Source: a virus. Taken from it: DNA of 25,841 bases. The stretch lies in IMG/VR virus record IMGVR_UViG_3300027333_000122, positions 1 to 25,841 of that record; one strand, written 5' to 3'. The notes under the pieces were generated by a model. It was given only the letters and a program-made list of their open reading frames with translations, was not told where the DNA came from and ran no database searches. Positions 7,952 through 16,900 of this stretch are shown here, one piece after another. Position numbers and translations under genes: made by a program. How positions within the stretch are numbered: position 1 is the stretch's first letter; every line of letters begins with the position of its first letter.

Positions 7952-7982
7952 AAAAGCCCGCTTCGGCGGGCTTTTCTTTTTC
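7952..7982 (+). terminator. Intrinsic terminator closing the capsid module
   Basis: AAAAGCCCGC (7952-7961), loop TTCG (7962-7965) and GCGGGCTTTT (7966-7975) form a perfect 10-bp hairpin with an extra-stable tetraloop. The run CTTTTTT follows. This is a textbook rho-independent terminator between the capsid and tail modules, immediately followed by promoter-like element B. Confidence 0.95.
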
Positions 7983-8015
7983 GTGCGGTTGGCAGGTGCG
8001 CCCCGCGGCGACAAT
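7983..8015 (+). promoter_or_regulatory. Putative late promoter B (GTGCGGTTG-N18-GACAAT)
   Basis: GTGCGGTTG at 7983-7991 and GACAAT at 8010-8015 are separated by 18 bases. The element starts right after the terminator. A transcript starting near 8022 would carry the AGGA (8034-8037) and the ATG at 8044. An alternative sigma70 reading uses TTGGCA (7989-7994), but its 15-base spacer is short. The repeated long upstream box GTGCGGTTG is what makes the element stand out. Confidence 0.65.
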
Positions 8016-8043
8016 GGCTTCTCACCCTTCCACAGGACACCCC

Positions 8044-8220
8044 ATGATCCACGTCAAAGCCATCCAGACCCTGACTTGCGACACCCTCGAAGAGTTCGAG
8101 CACGCCCGCGACTCGATCGACGAAAACGACTTCGAAGGCATGGTCGTCGAGTTCGTGGCCGACCCCGTCAACAAGGTCGTCACGATCGTGGCCACCGGTG
8201 CGGTTGCCAGCCCCTTCTGA
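8044..8220 (+). CDS. Small acidic hypothetical protein
   Basis: This 58-aa protein begins MIHVKAIQTL and has an acidic middle (TLEEFEHARDSIDENDFEG) and a strand-rich end (MVVEFVADP...KVVTIVATG). I do not recognise the family. The ATG at 8044 is preferred because AGGA (8034-8037) lies six bases before it; an in-frame ATG at 8014 and GTG at 7996 would overlap promoter B's -10 region. The last 23 bases overlap promoter D. It is the only gene between promoter copies B and D, which suggests it is transcribed both alone and as leader to the tail genes. Confidence 0.7.
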   Translation: MIHVKAIQTLTCDTLEEFEHARDSIDENDFEGMVVEFVADPVNKVVTIVATGAVASPF

Positions 8221-8229
8221 TCGAACAAT
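8198..8229 (+). promoter_or_regulatory. Putative late promoter D (GTGCGGTTG-N17-AACAAT)
   Basis: GTGCGGTTG at 8198-8206 and AACAAT at 8224-8229 are 17 bases apart. The upstream box lies inside the 3' end of the small gene. The ATG of the tail adaptor gene (8236) follows the -10-like box by six bases, the same geometry as copy A, predicting a leaderless mRNA. No Shine-Dalgarno sequence precedes that ATG. Confidence 0.6.
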
Positions 8230-8235
8230 CCAGCC

Positions 8236-8904
8236 ATGGCATCCGTCGTCACCATCTGCAACATGGCCCTCAGCCACCTGGGCTCCCAGGCTCAGGTGGC
8301 GTCCATCGAACCGCCTGACGGCTCCGTCGAGGCCGGTCGGTGCAAGCTGTACTTTGCGGTGTGCCGGCGCGAGATGCTCGAAGCCTTTGACTGGAACTTC
8401 GCTCTCAAGCGCGTGAAGCTGGCCCCGGTCGAAAACCTCAGCGAGCGCTGGCGCTTCGCCTACGGCGTGCCGTCGGACATGTTGCGCCCTACGCGCGTGC
8501 TGTCGCTCACCCCGGACTACGGCGTGCTCTACGCCGCAGAGCCCACCACCCTCCCGGGTGGTGCGCGCGAGATGTACAGCCTGCGCGCCAGCGAACGCCC
8601 CAGCGCACCGTTCACGCTCGAAGGCGACGTGCTCTACACCAACGAGGCCGACGCGGTGCTGCTCTACGTCCGCGATGTGGAGGACAGCACCAAGTTCACG
8701 CCGACCTTCACCACCGGCATCTCCTACCTGCTGGCTTCGTTCCTGGCGGGCCCCATCCTGCGCGGCCAGGAAGGCACCGCGGCTGCGGCCAACCTGCGGC
8801 AGATCGCCATGGGCGTGGCGGGCCGCGCGGCTGCCCTGGCCGCGAACTCGGCTGGCGAGTCGCAAACCCACGACCACACGCCGCACTGGCTGGCGGTGCG
8901 CTGA
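8236..8904 (+). CDS. Tail tubular protein A (T7 gp11-like head-tail adaptor)
   Basis: This 222-aa protein has the pattern of T7 gp11-type tail tubular proteins, which form the adaptor ring between portal and nozzle. Visible parts are CNMALSHLGSQAQVASIEPPDGS near the start (quoted in part), the stretch CRREMLEAFDWNFALKR, the segment WRFAYGVPSDMLRPTRVL, and a C-terminal helical region with LLASFLAGPILRGQEG. The N-terminal pattern (ASVVTICNMAL, then DGS.EA..C...Y...R...L....W.FA) is typical of the family. It is directly followed, one base after its stop, by the nozzle gene, as in T7-like order. Confidence 0.88.
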   Translation: MASVVTICNMALSHLGSQAQVASIEPPDGSVEAGRCKLYFAVCRREMLEAFDWNFALKRVKLAPVENLSERWRFAYGVPSDMLRPTRVLSLTPDYGVLYAAEPTTLPGGAREMYSLRASERPSAPFTLEGDVLYTNEADAVLLYVRDVEDSTKFTPTFTTGISYLLASFLAGPILRGQEGTAAAANLRQIAMGVAGRAAALAANSAGESQTHDHTPHWLAVR

Positions 8905-8905
8905 C

Positions 8906-11179
8906 ATGCGCGGCAAAGTCCTCCTGCGGTCGTTCGCCGGCGGCGAGATCACGCCGGAGCTCTTCGGCCGAGTGGAGCTGGCCAAGTTCCAGACGGGCTT
9001 GCTCAAGGCCCGCAACTTCATCACCCTGCCGCACGGGCCGGCAACGCGCCGCCCTGGCACGCACTACATCAACCAAGCCTTCAAGAGCGCATCGCAGGTG
9101 CGCTTGCTGGCGTTCGAGTACAACGTCGACCAGACGCTGGTGATCGAGCTCGGGGACCGGTACATGCGGTTCCACACGCGCACCGGCACCGTCCTGGAGG
9201 CTGAGCAGCTCGCGGCGGTGTCAGGCAGCACGGGCACCACGAGCGGGCACGGGCTTGCCACCGGCGACTGGATTTTTGACTTCGACGTCAACCAGTACTA
9301 CGTGGTCACGGTGCTCAGTCCCAGCACGTTCACCGTGACCCACCTTGACGGGGCGCCGGCCACTCCGCCCGGCGGGATCTACGACGCGATTCCCGGCTTC
9401 ATGACGTTCGCCCGCGTCTACACGCTGGTGACCCCCTACAACACCTCCACGATCGACCTGCTCGACATCCACGTTGCGCAAAGCTCGGACGTGATGACCC
9501 TGACCCACCCGGCCCATCAAGCCCGTGAGCTGCGCCGGCTCGGCGCCACCAACTGGGTCCTGGCCCCGATCAGCTTCGCCCCGTCTTCGGTGGCCCCGGG
9601 GTCTTTCTCTGCAACCGCCACGGTGGCCGTCAACCAGACGCTGACGACGCAGCGCTACGTGGTCACCACCATCGGGGCCGACATCAGTGAGTCCTTGCCC
9701 AGCGCGCAAGCGTCGTGCAACAACAACCTGAATCTGGCGGGCAACTTCAACACGCTCGTTTGGGGAGCCGTGGCCGGGGCCGAGCGCTACAACGTCTACA
9801 AGCTGCGTGGCGGCATCTACGGCTTCATCGGGTCGACCACGGGCGTGTCCCTGATCGACGACAACATCCAGGCCGACACGGCCAAGTCGCCCCCCACCGA
9901 CACCCTGGACTTCAACACCACAGCGGGGACCTACCCCAGCACCGTGACCTACCACGAGCAACGCCGTTGGTTCGCGGGCGCTGCGCTGAAACCCCAGACC
10001 ATTTTCGCCACGCGCACCGGGACCGAGAGCAACCTGTCGACGTCCATCCCGTCGCAGCCCGATGACGCCATCGAGTTCCGCGTCGCGTCGACTCAGCAAA
10101 ACGTCATCCGCCACCTGAGCCCGCTGTCCGACCTCATCTGCCTGACCGGCGGAGCCGAGTTCCGGGTCTACGCCGAGGGCGCCCCCGCCATCACCTTGTC
10201 CAGCTTGACGGTCAAGCCGACGGGCTATACGGGTGCGAGCAACGTGCAGCCGGTCTTGACTTCCGGGTCGGTCCTGCACGTGCAGGCGCAGGGCTCTCGC
10301 TTGCGCGAGCTGTCCTACGGGGGCAACCAGGACAACTTCGCATACAAGTCGGTCGACCTCTCGATCCTGGCCACGCACCTGTTCAACGGGTTCACCATCC
10401 GGGACCTCGCGTACAGCCGCGCCCCCGACCAGATCGCCTGGGCTGTGCGCAACGACGGCACGCTGCTGGGCATGACCTACGTGCCGGAGCAGCAGGTGTA
10501 CGGCTGGCACCAGCACGACACCGCCAACGGGGTGTTCGAGGCGGTGGCCACCGTGACGGAGGGCAACGAGGAGGTCCTGTACGTCGTGGTCCGCCGCACC
10601 TTTGGCAGCCGCGTGATCCGCACCATCGAGCGCATGGCCAGCCGGCTTTTCACTGCGGCGGCAGACGCCTACCTCGTGGACTGCGGCCTCACCTACCGGG
10701 GCGCTCCTGTTTCGGAGCTGCAAGGCTTGCGACACCTCGAAGGGCAGCAGGTCGACATCCTGGCCGATGGCGCGGTGGAGGCTCGGCAGACGGTCACTGG
10801 CGGCCGCGTCACGCTGTCAGGCCCGGCCAGCGTGGTCCACGTCGGGTTGCCTGTGACCTCGGATCTGGTCACCCTGCCTTTGAGCCTGGATGGGGCTGCA
10901 GCCGCGGGGCAGGGCACCCGGAAAAACATCACCGACGTGCACCTGCGCGTGATCTCCAGCTCTCTGGTCAAGGCTGGCCCGGACTTCAACGCGCTCACCG
11001 CCTACCCGGCCCGCCAAGTCAGCGACCCCTACGGCAGCCCGCCCGCACTGCGCACGAGCGAACTGACCATGATGCTCGACCCCAGCTGGGGCAGCGATGG
11101 CTCCATCTGCGTGCGCCAGGACCAGCCTGTTCCGCTCACCGTGGCGGCCATCGTCCTCGAGGTCTCGGGTGCTGGGTGA
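8906..11179 (+). CDS. Tail tubular protein B / nozzle (T7 gp12-like)
   Basis: The ATG at 8906 gives a 757-aa protein; the frame is open further upstream but only as a shadow of the preceding gene. The N-terminus LLRSFAGGEITPELFGRV and the following HGPATRRPGTHYI are hallmarks of podovirus nozzle proteins (family pattern SFAGGE...P...GR, then G...RRPGT.Y). The nozzle forms the distal part of the short tail and carries the fibres. The middle (about residues 85-330) contains immunoglobulin-like, strand-rich inserts; the latter half has NVIRHLSPLSDLICLTGGAEF and the YGGNQDNFAYKSVDLSILATHLF region typical of these proteins (quoted in part). Length is close to T7 gp12. Confidence 0.88.
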   Translation: MRGKVLLRSFAGGEITPELFGRVELAKFQTGLLKARNFITLPHGPATRRPGTHYINQAFKSASQVRLLAFEYNVDQTLVIELGDRYMRFHTRTGTVLEAEQLAAVSGSTGTTSGHGLATGDWIFDFDVNQYYVVTVLSPSTFTVTHLDGAPATPPGGIYDAIPGFMTFARVYTLVTPYNTSTIDLLDIHVAQSSDVMTLTHPAHQARELRRLGATNWVLAPISFAPSSVAPGSFSATATVAVNQTLTTQRYVVTTIGADISESLPSAQASCNNNLNLAGNFNTLVWGAVAGAERYNVYKLRGGIYGFIGSTTGVSLIDDNIQADTAKSPPTDTLDFNTTAGTYPSTVTYHEQRRWFAGAALKPQTIFATRTGTESNLSTSIPSQPDDAIEFRVASTQQNVIRHLSPLSDLICLTGGAEFRVYAEGAPAITLSSLTVKPTGYTGASNVQPVLTSGSVLHVQAQGSRLRELSYGGNQDNFAYKSVDLSILATHLFNGFTIRDLAYSRAPDQIAWAVRNDGTLLGMTYVPEQQVYGWHQHDTANGVFEAVATVTEGNEEVLYVVVRRTFGSRVIRTIERMASRLFTAAADAYLVDCGLTYRGAPVSELQGLRHLEGQQVDILADGAVEARQTVTGGRVTLSGPASVVHVGLPVTSDLVTLPLSLDGAAAAGQGTRKNITDVHLRVISSSLVKAGPDFNALTAYPARQVSDPYGSPPALRTSELTMMLDPSWGSDGSICVRQDQPVPLTVAAIVLEVSGAG
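11159..11162 (+). promoter_or_regulatory. Ribosome site deciding the GTG start at 11169
   Basis: GAGG at 11159-11162 lies six bases before GTG 11169. It favours this start over the CTG codons downstream and over a far-upstream ATG at 11097 that is buried in the nozzle gene. Confidence 0.55.
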
Positions 11180-11639
11180 CGTCGCGCTGCGCATCCTCTT
11201 GCCCGGTGACGTTGAGCACGTCGCAGCACACATGCGCACGGCCGACGCCGACGAGGTGAGAGCAGGAGGGCACGACCCTCTGCAAGCGCTGGAGCGCTCG
11301 GTTCGTGTCTCTGACCACGTCGTCGTCGCCACGGTAGCCGGCGTGCCGGCGGCCATCTTCGGCGTGATGCCGGTGTCTTTGCTCGGCGGGGAAGGCTGCC
11401 CCTGGATGCTCGGCACAGACGCCGTGCCGCTGCACCGACGTGCGGTTATGCGGATCGCGCGAGCCTACATTCGCCACATGCTGCAGGTCTACCCCGTCCT
11501 GGCAAACCACGTCCACGCCGCCAACACGACGTCCGTGCACTGGCTTGCGCGCCTCGGCTTCGAGATCAAGCCTGCGGTGCCGATGGGGCCCTTCGGCGAG
11601 ATGTTCCACCCCTTCGAGATGCGAGCCAGAAATGTGTGA
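11169..11639 (+). CDS. T7 gp13-like / GNAT-type internal virion-associated protein
   Basis: From GTG 11169 the product is 156 aa. The arrangement is that of small acetyltransferase-like phage proteins related to T7 gp13: VALRILLPGDVEHVAAHMR at the start, a central VVVATVAGVPAAIFGV, PWMLGTDAV, and a final segment HVHAANTTSVHWLARLGFEI (N...S..WL..LGF, the usual end of GNAT folds). T7 gp13 is needed for virion morphogenesis; whether any acetyltransferase activity exists is unknown. The gene overlaps the nozzle gene by 11 bases and the core protein gene by 8. Gene order nozzle-gp13-gp14-like is the same as in T7. Confidence 0.75.
   Translation: MLGDVALRILLPGDVEHVAAHMRTADADEVRAGGHDPLQALERSVRVSDHVVVATVAGVPAAIFGVMPVSLLGGEGCPWMLGTDAVPLHRRAVMRIARAYIRHMLQVYPVLANHVHAANTTSVHWLARLGFEIKPAVPMGPFGEMFHPFEMRARNV
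11440..11471 (+). promoter_or_regulatory. Weak intragenic copy of the late promoter motif
   Basis: GTGCGGTTA (11440-11448) and TACATT (11466-11471) are 17 bases apart, inside the gp13-like gene. One mismatch in the upstream box and two versus GACAAT in the -10-like box. It could serve the core protein genes that start at 11632, or be chance. Confidence 0.2.
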
Positions 11640-12213
11640 ACCGATCAGCGCTACGACTGCAATGTACATTGCGCTCGGCTCTGCCGCGGCCACCGCGTAC
11701 AGCGTCCACCAACAGGCCGAAGGCCAGAAGGACATGTACGAATACCAGTCCAAGGTGGCGGAGAACAACGCCAAGGTGGCCGAGTACGAGGCCCTGGACG
11801 CCAAGCAGCGGGGCGAATACGAGGCCATCCAGATCGAGCGGCGCACGGCCCAGGAGAAGGGCGCCTTGCGCGTCCAGCAGGCCGCCGCCGGCCTTGACTT
11901 GAACAACGGCACCGTGGCCGACCTGCAGGATCAGGTCGACTTCTTCGGGCAGCAAGACAAGATCATCGCGCGCAACAACGCCGACAAGGCTGTCTGGGGT
12001 GCGCGCGTGCAGGCCGGCAACGCCCGCTCGGAGTCGGGCATGCTGCGCACCGCGGCGGGCAACATCCGCCCAGGTGAAGCCGCGGCCCTGTCCCTCATCG
12101 GCAGTGCTGGCCAAGTCGCCAGCAAGTGGTACACCCCGACCAGCAGCGGCAACCCGGGCTTCTCTGGCGGGCAAAAGCCCGCCCCGATCGTCGACCTTTC
12201 GACCCGGCGCTGA
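11632..12213 (+). CDS. Internal virion (ejectosome) protein, T7 gp14-like
   Basis: The ATG at 11632 gives 193 aa. The N-terminus MCEPISATTAMYIALGSAAA is a short hydrophobic helix preceded by Met-Cys, like T7 gp14-type core proteins that insert into the outer membrane at DNA ejection. A long, charged, helical middle follows (QQAEGQKDMYEYQSKVAENN; YEALDAKQRGEYEAIQIER), then GALRVQQAAAGLDLNNGTV, a stretch typical of this family. The C-terminus is Gly/Pro-rich. It overlaps the previous gene by eight bases. Function rests on family pattern and on its place between the gp13-like and large core genes. Confidence 0.78.
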   Translation: MCEPISATTAMYIALGSAAATAYSVHQQAEGQKDMYEYQSKVAENNAKVAEYEALDAKQRGEYEAIQIERRTAQEKGALRVQQAAAGLDLNNGTVADLQDQVDFFGQQDKIIARNNADKAVWGARVQAGNARSESGMLRTAAGNIRPGEAAALSLIGSAGQVASKWYTPTSSGNPGFSGGQKPAPIVDLSTRR

Positions 12214-12222
12214 GGACACCTG

Positions 12223-13911
12223 ATGCCAACCATCCCCATCGGCAACCGCTCGCAGCTCGCCGCCCTCCCCGGGGTTCGGCAGTCTGGCGCCGTCGTCCAG
12301 GACGCGTTCATGGGGTCGGCCAAACGCGCCGGCGACGCCGCCCAGGCCTTGGGGCAGCTCTCTGAGGGCGTGGATCGCGCGGCGCTGCGCGCCGAGCAGG
12401 ACGAGGCTTTCCGCGCCGAGACCGCCCTCAAGACCGAGTACATCGAGTTCGAGCGCGGTGCACGCCAACGCATGCAGGGCGCCAGCGCCAAGGGCTACAC
12501 CGGCGAGATCGAGAAGTGGTGGAAGGACGCCGCCGGACGCTACGGCGGGGACCTGAGCCCCCGGGCCAAGCAGTTGGCCAGTCGGTCCTTGATGAACGCT
12601 CAGCTCGCGTCGGTGGCCGCAGCTTCGCGGTGGGAAGACGCGCAGCTTGAGCGCAGCGCGGAAGAAAGCTACGGCGCCAGCATCGGGGCCGAGACGCAGC
12701 GCTACATCGAGAACAACGACTTCACGCCGGCAGCGCGCGACGCTTCCGCGGCGGACATCCGCAGCAAGATCGCGGCACGTGCTGCGGTCAAAGGCTGGAC
12801 ACCGGAGCAGGTGGCGCAGGAGACCACCAAGCGGCTGAGCTCGTTCCACCAGCTGGCGGCTGAGCGCTTGCTGCAGCAAAACCCCTCCATGGCCGACCAG
12901 TACCTCAAGGACGCGGTCAACGCCAAGGAGCTGGACGACACCGCCCTGACGCGGTGGGCGCCTCGGCTGAAGGACGCCGCGGACAGCGTTCGCGCCGACG
13001 AGCAGGCCCTGCTGCTGCAGGCGCTGCCCTACGAGGATCAGCTCAAGAAGGTGGCCGAGGAGAAAGACCCGGCGTTCCGCAAGAAGCTGCAGACCGCGGT
13101 GAACCAGAACCGGGCCCTGGCCAAGGAGGCCAAGCGCGAGCGCGAGGAAAGCGCCGCGGACGAGGCATGGCAGATGGTCGGCCAAGGCAAGCGCGTGCCC
13201 GAGGCCGTGCTGGCGCGTATGGACGGCAAGGGTCGGGTGGCCCTGCAGGATCACCTTGCCCTGCGTGCCAAGCAGCGCGCCGAAGGCGTCAGCACTGTCA
13301 AGACTGACCCGAACGCTCTGGCCGAGGTCTACGACATGATGCGCGACGACCCGGAGGGCTTCAAGAAGCTGCGCATGGCTTCGCTCACCACGAAGATCGG
13401 CGGCAGCGACATCGAGCAGATCGCCCGCTTGCAGCGCGACATGAGCAAGCCCGACAAGGAGAAGGCAGTCCTAGGCATGGCCAAGCGCGTGGACGTCGCG
13501 GGCGACAGCATCACTGCGGGGATGTCGACCCAGAACGCCAAGGTCAGCCGCGCTGCCTTCAACAAGTACGTCTACGACCGCATCGACGCGCTGGCCACGA
13601 GCCTGGGCAAGGAGCCGCCCGAAGCGGAGGTGCAGAAGGTCATCGACGAGGCCCAGATCCAGGCTGTGACGGAAAAGGGCTGGTTCTCCGACACCAAGAA
13701 GCGCTACTTCGAGATGACCCCCGAAGAGCGTGCGGCTGTCGGGCGCAGCCAGGAGGAGACTTCGGCCACCGAACGGCTGAACGCACCGGCGCGCAATGCA
13801 AGCATGACGCCCCGCAACGTGATGGTCGTGAGGACAGCGGAGGACTACGCCAAGATACCACGCGGAGCCCTCTTCATCGACCCGGAAGGGCGGCAACGAC
13901 GAAAGCAATAA
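12223..13911 (+). CDS. Internal core protein (T7 gp15 position), helical
   Basis: This 562-aa protein is almost entirely helical and charged. Its N-terminus (IPIGNRSQLAALPGVRQSG, then repeated Ala-rich helices) and segments such as FERGARQRMQGASAKGYTGE and EKWWKDAAGRY match a group of podovirus internal virion proteins that occupy the position of T7 gp15. Such proteins are ejected with the DNA and help build a channel across the periplasm. I see no enzymatic motif. GAGGA (12212-12216) provides the ribosome site, overlapping the stop of the previous gene. The stop codon is directly joined to the next start (TAAATG). The assignment is by position and composition more than by clear homology. Confidence 0.7.
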   Translation: MPTIPIGNRSQLAALPGVRQSGAVVQDAFMGSAKRAGDAAQALGQLSEGVDRAALRAEQDEAFRAETALKTEYIEFERGARQRMQGASAKGYTGEIEKWWKDAAGRYGGDLSPRAKQLASRSLMNAQLASVAAASRWEDAQLERSAEESYGASIGAETQRYIENNDFTPAARDASAADIRSKIAARAAVKGWTPEQVAQETTKRLSSFHQLAAERLLQQNPSMADQYLKDAVNAKELDDTALTRWAPRLKDAADSVRADEQALLLQALPYEDQLKKVAEEKDPAFRKKLQTAVNQNRALAKEAKREREESAADEAWQMVGQGKRVPEAVLARMDGKGRVALQDHLALRAKQRAEGVSTVKTDPNALAEVYDMMRDDPEGFKKLRMASLTTKIGGSDIEQIARLQRDMSKPDKEKAVLGMAKRVDVAGDSITAGMSTQNAKVSRAAFNKYVYDRIDALATSLGKEPPEAEVQKVIDEAQIQAVTEKGWFSDTKKRYFEMTPEERAAVGRSQEETSATERLNAPARNASMTPRNVMVVRTAEDYAKIPRGALFIDPEGRQRRKQ

Positions 13912-16900
13912 ATGGCAGCATGGCAGAACGACCCCTTGGTCGGCGACGCGAGTGGAGCGAAGCCCTGGGAGTCCGACCCGACCGAGGCTTCTGATGGTCC
14001 TGGCGCCTCCGCGGTGATCCCGCTGGCCGCGCGGCAGAACCCCGATGCTGCAGCCAAGGCCTCGCGCATGTCGCGCGAGACTGGCATCTCCTTCGACACG
14101 GCGCTGCGCAACAGCCCGGAGCTCGAGCTCCGGCTCAACACCCAGCGCGCCGCCGAGGCTGCCGCTAAGACGGTCACGCTGTCGCGCTACATGGCCGACT
14201 ACGAGTTCGCCGCCAAAGCACACGACGAGGCAGAGCGGCTGGGCGCCGTCGAGCGCACCGTCCGAGGCCTGGGCGGCGGCCTGCTGAGCCCGCTGGAGCC
14301 GACGCTGCGCGGCGCCGGGGAAGTGCTGGGCATGGTCCAGCGCCGCGGCATCCAGGGAATCGCTGACCTCGTGCTGCCCGAGCCCATGGCCGGCGGCAAA
14401 CCGACGCCTGACTCGCTGACCGGGCCGTCCGTCGCTGAAGGCTGGCGCGCAGCTGCGGCCGGTGTCGGGGAGTTTTCGCGCGAGGTCACCGGCATCGACC
14501 CGCGGGCTGCCACCTTCTACGACAACGTGCTCTCTGGCCTGGGTCAGCTGCCCACGCAGATCGCGCTGTCGCTGGCCACGGGCGGCACGTCCAACTTCGC
14601 CCAGGGCGTCGGCATCATGGCCGACAAGACCGACAAGGACCCCAACAAAGCCACCGGGGCCGGGGACCTCGCCCTGCTGCTGGGCGGGGCCATCACGATG
14701 GTGACCGAGAAGATCACCGAGCGGGTGATCCCCAAGGGCCTCATGGACGGCAAGGCGCTGGACATGAGCCGCGCGGCGACCGCCGGGCGCATCGCCATCG
14801 CAGGTGGCACCGAGTTCACGCAGGAGTTCACCGAGAACCTGCTGCACGACGTCACGCGCAAGGCACTGGTCAACCCGGACGCCCCCATTCAGATCGAGCA
14901 GAGCCTGGAGGAAGGCGGCGTCGGCGGCGTGGTGGGTGCCGTGGCGCGCACTGTCGTCGAAAGCGCGCTGCGCATCCGTGCGCGCAACGTGCGCGCCAAC
15001 ACCGCCGAAGACGACGCCACCCGCCTGCAACAGCTGATGTCCGCTGTCGGGCAGCTGCGTCTGCTGGAGCGCGATCGGGCAAGCGTGGCTGACTTCGTGC
15101 AGGCCGCAGCCGCCGACAGCGACAACGCCCCCACGCACCTCTACATGGACGGCCGCACGCTGGGCGAGGTGCTGGACCAGGGCGGCATCAGCGTCGACCA
15201 GCTCAAGGAGATGCTGCCGGCGGTGGCTTCGCAGCTCGAAGCGGTGGGCACCAACAGCCCGGTGGCCATCCCCGTCGGCGAGCTGATGGCAGCGCTGCCC
15301 GGCACGAACCTGGAGCAGGTGTTCCTGCAGAACCTGCGCTCAACCCCCGAGGGCCTGAGCCAGCTCGAGGCCACCGCGGCGCGCGAGCAGACCGAGCAGT
15401 TGCTCAACCAGGAGATCACCCGCATCGGCGGGCAGCTGGCCCAGACCCAGCAGTTCATGGCCGAGCGCGATGAGATCCAGACCATCCTGGCTGACGAGAT
15501 CACGCGCACCGGCAACGGCGGCCTGACACAGACCGACGCGCAGAAGTCCGCTACCCTGGTTGCGGCCGGCATGGCGTCGGTGGCGGCACGCCTGCGCACG
15601 AGCGGCGACGCGCGCTTCGAGAACATCACCCCGATGGGCCTGTTCAACATGTACCGCATGCGCGTTGCGGACTCCGTGGTGGGGGCCCAGGACACGCTCA
15701 GCTCGACCAACACGAAGCTGGGCCAGCTCGACAACGTCGAGGCCTTCCACTTCAGCAAGGCCGAGCGGCGCGTCATCAGCACCGCGATGTTCGGCACGGG
15801 GCTCAAGGGCAGCAACCAGGAGACTTACGCCACTGCCCAGGACGCCCGGCTGCGCAAGCGCGCCTACTTCTACGTCGACAAGGGCACCGGCATCAACCCC
15901 GAGGCTGGCGTTGGCGGCATCGGGCACAAGGCCAGTCTGTCCAACATCTACGACGGCGACAGCGACCCGCTGCGCCTGAAGGGTCGTGGCGGCCAGCTCG
16001 ACTTCGAGAGCCGCGTGCTGGACGCCGGTTTCTCCGGCTATCTGACCCGGATGGAGGGCGGTCAGTCCGGGCAGGTGATCCTGCTCGGGGACCAGACCGT
16101 GCAGCCTGAAGTGCTGGGGCCCACCGGCAAGACGCAAGGCGCTGTCGTGCCTGCCGCAAAGCCCCGGGAATCCCGCGGCCGCGACATCGTCACCGACGCG
16201 CTCAAGGCCCGCACCGACTTGCCGGCAGGGGCGCTGAGCCCGCAACGCTGGGCTGAGGTCTTGGGCAAGCTCATGCCGGAGACCGCCGCCGCACTGCAGG
16301 AAGCAGGGGTGCTGGAAGGCACCGGCTCGATGTACAAGTCCGACCTCATCAAAGCCTACGAGGCGGCGACCCCCGAGCCGGTCTACGCACAGCCCGTCAG
16401 CACCCGGGTGCCCACTGCCGTCAAGGCCCTGGAGAACCCGCTGGAGGACATGCTCGTCATCGGGCTTGACGCCGCCAAGGCCGACCCCAAGGCTTTCGCC
16501 AAGAACGTCGAGCTGCTGCGCGGTTACCTGAACTTCCGCGACAACAAGTCCGCCAGCACCCCGGAGAAAGCCGCCGAGCAGTTCATCAGCCACGCGGTCG
16601 ACAACCTGCTGTGGCTGTTCGATCAGGTGCCCGCCGAGACCCGCGTGCGCAGCAAGCTCTGGTACGACGGCGCTCGTGCTATCGCGGAGCAGTGGGCCGC
16701 CAAGTACGGCATCACGGAAGCCCAGGCAGCCGGCATGCTGGCGGTGCTCTCTCCCCAGAAAGACTGGTATCAGAACGTCAGCTTGGCCGAGCGCGTGCTT
16801 GACGTGATGTCGAGCAAGCAGGACTTCGCCTGGACCGCCGAGATGGACGCCACCATGGCGTCGCTTCCGGCCATCTCTGAGACAGACGCCGCCGCGATCC

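Noticed and set aside
7996-8043. Earlier GTG (7996) or ATG (8014) start for the 58-aa gene
   Set aside because: These overlap promoter B's spacer and -10 box; the ATG at 8044 has AGGA at correct spacing.
8558-8905. N-terminal extension of the nozzle gene to 8558
   Set aside because: The extra residues are a Arg/Ser/Pro-rich shadow of the adaptor gene; the family N-terminus begins at ATG 8906.
11440-11631. N-terminal extension of the gp14-like gene to 11440
   Set aside because: The extension is shadow of the gp13-like gene; the hydrophobic N-terminus typical of the family begins at ATG 11632.
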